Assembly (NCBI GenBank): GCA_019635875.1
Contig: JAHBYP010000013.1
Span: 62,001-126,000 of the forward strand
DNA from: Alphaproteobacteria bacterium
Lineage (GTDB): Bacteria; Pseudomonadota; Alphaproteobacteria; Reyranellales; Reyranellaceae
Length of the DNA: 64,000 bases
Direction of reading: 5' to 3'
Position numbers and translations under genes: made by a program. The notes beneath the pieces are model-generated. The model did not search any database and was not told the origin of the DNA. It saw only the letters and a list, made by a program, of their open reading frames with translations. This document shows, piece after piece, positions 62,375 to 64,000 of the stretch (the first letter of the stretch is position 1; the number at the start of each line of letters is the position of its first letter).

Positions 62375-63610
62375 TCATATGGATGCCTCTTCCGACCGCG
62401 CCGGCACAAGGCTCTGGATCGCGATCGCCGACAGGACCGACACCGCGGCGGCGACCGCCAATGTCAGCGGCAGCGAGTACGTCACCAGCATGCCGCCCAG
62501 CGCCGCGCCGATCGGCAGGCCGCACATGTTCAGGCTCATCGACACCGCGAGCGCGCGGCCGAGCCACGCCGGATCGGTGCGCCGCTGTCGCAAGGTCAGG
62601 ACGCCGACATCGATCGGGTCGGCCAGCAGGCCGATGATCGCCAGCCCGAGTCCCAGGCCGAGCAGGCCGAGACAGGCACCCAGCGGATAGATCGCGGCGG
62701 CGGTGGCGAGCGTGCCCAAGGCGATGAACCAGCGCTCCCGGTCGATGACCTTGACGTGCCCGGCGTAGAGCGCGCCCAGGCTGCCTGCGATGCCCGACAG
62801 CGCCCACATCAGGCCGACGATCGTGTCGGCGGTGCTGCGGGTTTCGATCTCGCGCGTGACGGCGACCGGCACCACGACCAGCAGGATGCCGAAGCTCATC
62901 TGGTAGAGCGAGTACGAGGCCGCCAGCCCGCGCAGCGAGCGATGGCGCAGCACGTAGACAAGGCCCGCCACCGCCTCGTCGATCAGCCTGCCGGATTGCC
63001 TGACGGCGGGCACGGGTTCCCGGCCGATCACCGGCAGCAGGCTCAGCGCCGCCGCGACATACAGCACGACGATCGCCAGCAGGGCAACGCTCGCGCCGGC
63101 GAAACCGAACAGCAGACCGGCCAGGACCGGACCCAGGACATCGACGAGGGCATAGGAGCTGGTGTCGAGCGCGTTCGCCCGGTCGCGCGCGGGTTCCGGT
63201 ACCAGGCGGGGAATCAGCGTGCGGATGCCGGCCGAGCCCAGTGGCCTTGTGAGCGAGTAGCAGGCAACCAGCGCCAGCAGCAGCGCGGGTGTGAGCGAGT
63301 CCGCCATGTGGACGAGCACCAGGCCCGTGAGCACGGCCGCACCAACCACCAGGTCGATGGTGATCGCCCGGGCGGCGCCCATCCGATCCAGCACGGCGCC
63401 CGCCAGCGGGCTGACGAGCATGCCCGGCGCCATCGACGTGAACGACACCCATCCGGCGAGAACCGGGGAGTCGAAGCGCCCCAGCGTATAGAGGATGATC
63501 GCCAGCGAGAACATGCCGCCGGCCAGCCGCGACCAGCACGCCGCCAGCAGCAGATTGGCGACGCCGGGAAGGCTCAGGACCTGGCGATAAGAAGGGCTCG
63601 GATCGGACAT
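62375..63610 (-). CDS. MFS transporter, drug:H+ or multidrug-efflux type
   Basis: A 411-residue twelve-helix permease: 'LPGVANLLLAACWSRLAGGM', the MFS loop 'SPLAGAVLDRMGAARAITID' (motif A form), 'YSLTRPLGSAGIRTLIPRLV' and second half 'LGSLGALYAGHVKVIDRERW'. Resembles the Bcr/MdtH-type exporters. Substrate unknown. Divergent from the cNMP-binding gene by 87 bp. Confidence 0.88.
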   Translation of the reverse strand: MSDPSPSYRQVLSLPGVANLLLAACWSRLAGGMFSLAIILYTLGRFDSPVLAGWVSFTSMAPGMLVSPLAGAVLDRMGAARAITIDLVVGAAVLTGLVLVHMADSLTPALLLALVACYSLTRPLGSAGIRTLIPRLVPEPARDRANALDTSSYALVDVLGPVLAGLLFGFAGASVALLAIVVLYVAAALSLLPVIGREPVPAVRQSGRLIDEAVAGLVYVLRHRSLRGLAASYSLYQMSFGILLVVVPVAVTREIETRSTADTIVGLMWALSGIAGSLGALYAGHVKVIDRERWFIALGTLATAAAIYPLGACLGLLGLGLGLAIIGLLADPIDVGVLTLRQRRTDPAWLGRALAVSMSLNMCGLPIGAALGGMLVTYSLPLTLAVAAAVSVLSAIAIQSLVPARSEEASI

Positions 63611-63697
63611 GGCGCGCGGACGCTATCAGATCGGGGGCGGCCCGCAACGCCGCAGCCTTGTTCCCGCAACCGGGCGATGCGAGGATGGTGGCTGCCT

Positions 63698-64000
63698 ATG
63701 TCCATCGCAACCTTTCCGTTCGACGGCGCGCAGGATCTGCGTCTGGAGATCCTGCGTCGCGCGCCGCTGTTCTCCGGCCTCGACGACACGACCCTGATGG
63801 CCGTGCTCGACCGCATGGAATCGGTGATGGTCGAGGGCGGCAAGCCGCTGATCAACGCCGGCGATCCGGGCGATGCGCTCTACGTCGTGGCCAGCGGCTA
63901 TCTCGCGGTGTTCGACCCGCCGGGCCCCGACGGCGTGCCGCGCATCATCGCCGAGATCCCCGCCGGCGACATCGTCGGCGAGCTCTCGCTGATCGGCCAC
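63698..64000 (+). CDS. Cyclic nucleotide-binding domain protein, 5' part (runs off window)
   Basis: 101 codons visible with no stop. 'LRLEILRRAPLFSGLDDTTL' begins a cNMP domain, then 'GGKPLINAGDPGDALYVVAS' and 'IAEIPAGDIVGELSLIGH', the phosphate-binding cassette start. Typical of regulators or of patatin-like NTE esterases with N-terminal cNMP domain; the C-terminus is beyond the window so the kind cannot be decided. ATG at 63698, fair ribosome site. Confidence 0.8.
   Translation, partial: MSIATFPFDGAQDLRLEILRRAPLFSGLDDTTLMAVLDRMESVMVEGGKPLINAGDPGDALYVVASGYLAVFDPPGPDGVPRIIAEIPAGDIVGELSLIGH

Overview
The window is high-GC (about two thirds G+C), densely coded bacterial DNA, most consistent with a free-living, metabolically versatile alphaproteobacterium. 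The basis is the mix of many acyl-CoA dehydrogenases, CaiB-type CoA transferases, MaoC hydratases, Liv-type ABC transporters, a cyanide-insensitive type cydAB with a DUF2474 small gene, and GC-rich palindromic repeats between genes. The affiliation is inferred from gene content and style only; no rRNA or tRNA gene was seen. I see no integrase, transposase, phage block or CRISPR array, so this looks like ordinary chromosome.

Layout. 1-2.1 kb: 3' part of an MFS permease, a TetR repressor and a divergent SnoaL-like gene sharing a tandem operator. 2.1-6.7 kb: glutathione transferase, D-threonine-aldolase-like PLP enzyme, a luciferase-like monooxygenase with an acetoacetate-decarboxylase-fold partner, and an unexplained 535-bp stretch. 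6.7-12.3 kb: feruloyl-CoA-synthase-type ligase facing a MarR-GNAT fusion regulator, a broken EamA transporter, a YbjN-like secreted protein, an ACAD11-like dehydrogenase. 12.5-22.3 kb: a large Liv ABC operon with two LivH/LivM permease pairs but one LivG/LivF pair and one binding protein, a divergent Crp/Fnr regulator, and an acyl-CoA synthetase. 22.3-29.5 kb: DUF2459 lipoprotein, DUF2182 membrane protein and tyrosinase; an XRE-cupin repressor with a cupin, divergent from an amidohydrolase over a palindromic operator; methylmalonate-semialdehyde dehydrogenase. 29.6-38.7 kb: a secreted fourfold-repeat protein, a family-5 solute-binding protein, MscS channel, iron alcohol dehydrogenase, antitoxin-like small genes, a polytopic membrane protein, a stand-alone Lrp ligand domain and an RhlE-type helicase. 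40.6-47.6 kb: a tight forward run (HAD hydrolase, FAD oxidoreductase, MaoC, MaoC-VOC fusion, two thioesterases, exported aldo/keto reductase, CaiB transferase). 47.5-51.7 kb: cydA-cydB plus the 36-residue DUF2474 gene and an FAD monooxygenase. 51.8-55.5 kb: three acyl-CoA dehydrogenases. 55.6-57.3 kb: lysozyme-like protein and a higBA toxin-antitoxin pair. 57.6-62.3 kb: an HMG-CoA-synthase-fold/OB protein, SCP2-type thiolase, two MaoC hydratases and an SDR, a likely CoA-ester pathway. 62.4-64 kb: MFS permease and the start of a cyclic-nucleotide-binding protein.

The unifying theme is uptake and CoA-dependent breakdown of organic and aromatic acids. Four families of palindromic repeats (about 125-bp paired elements, and 70-bp hairpins) sit between genes, often where transcription ends. 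The most notable points are a Gln where the family's catalytic Cys belongs in the HMG-CoA-synthase-like protein, the MaoC-VOC fusion that retains an internal start, the missed DUF2474 gene separated from cydAB by a repeat, the doubled permease set in the Liv operon, the tyrosinase-DUF2182 coupling, and the fourfold A/B-repeat secreted protein.
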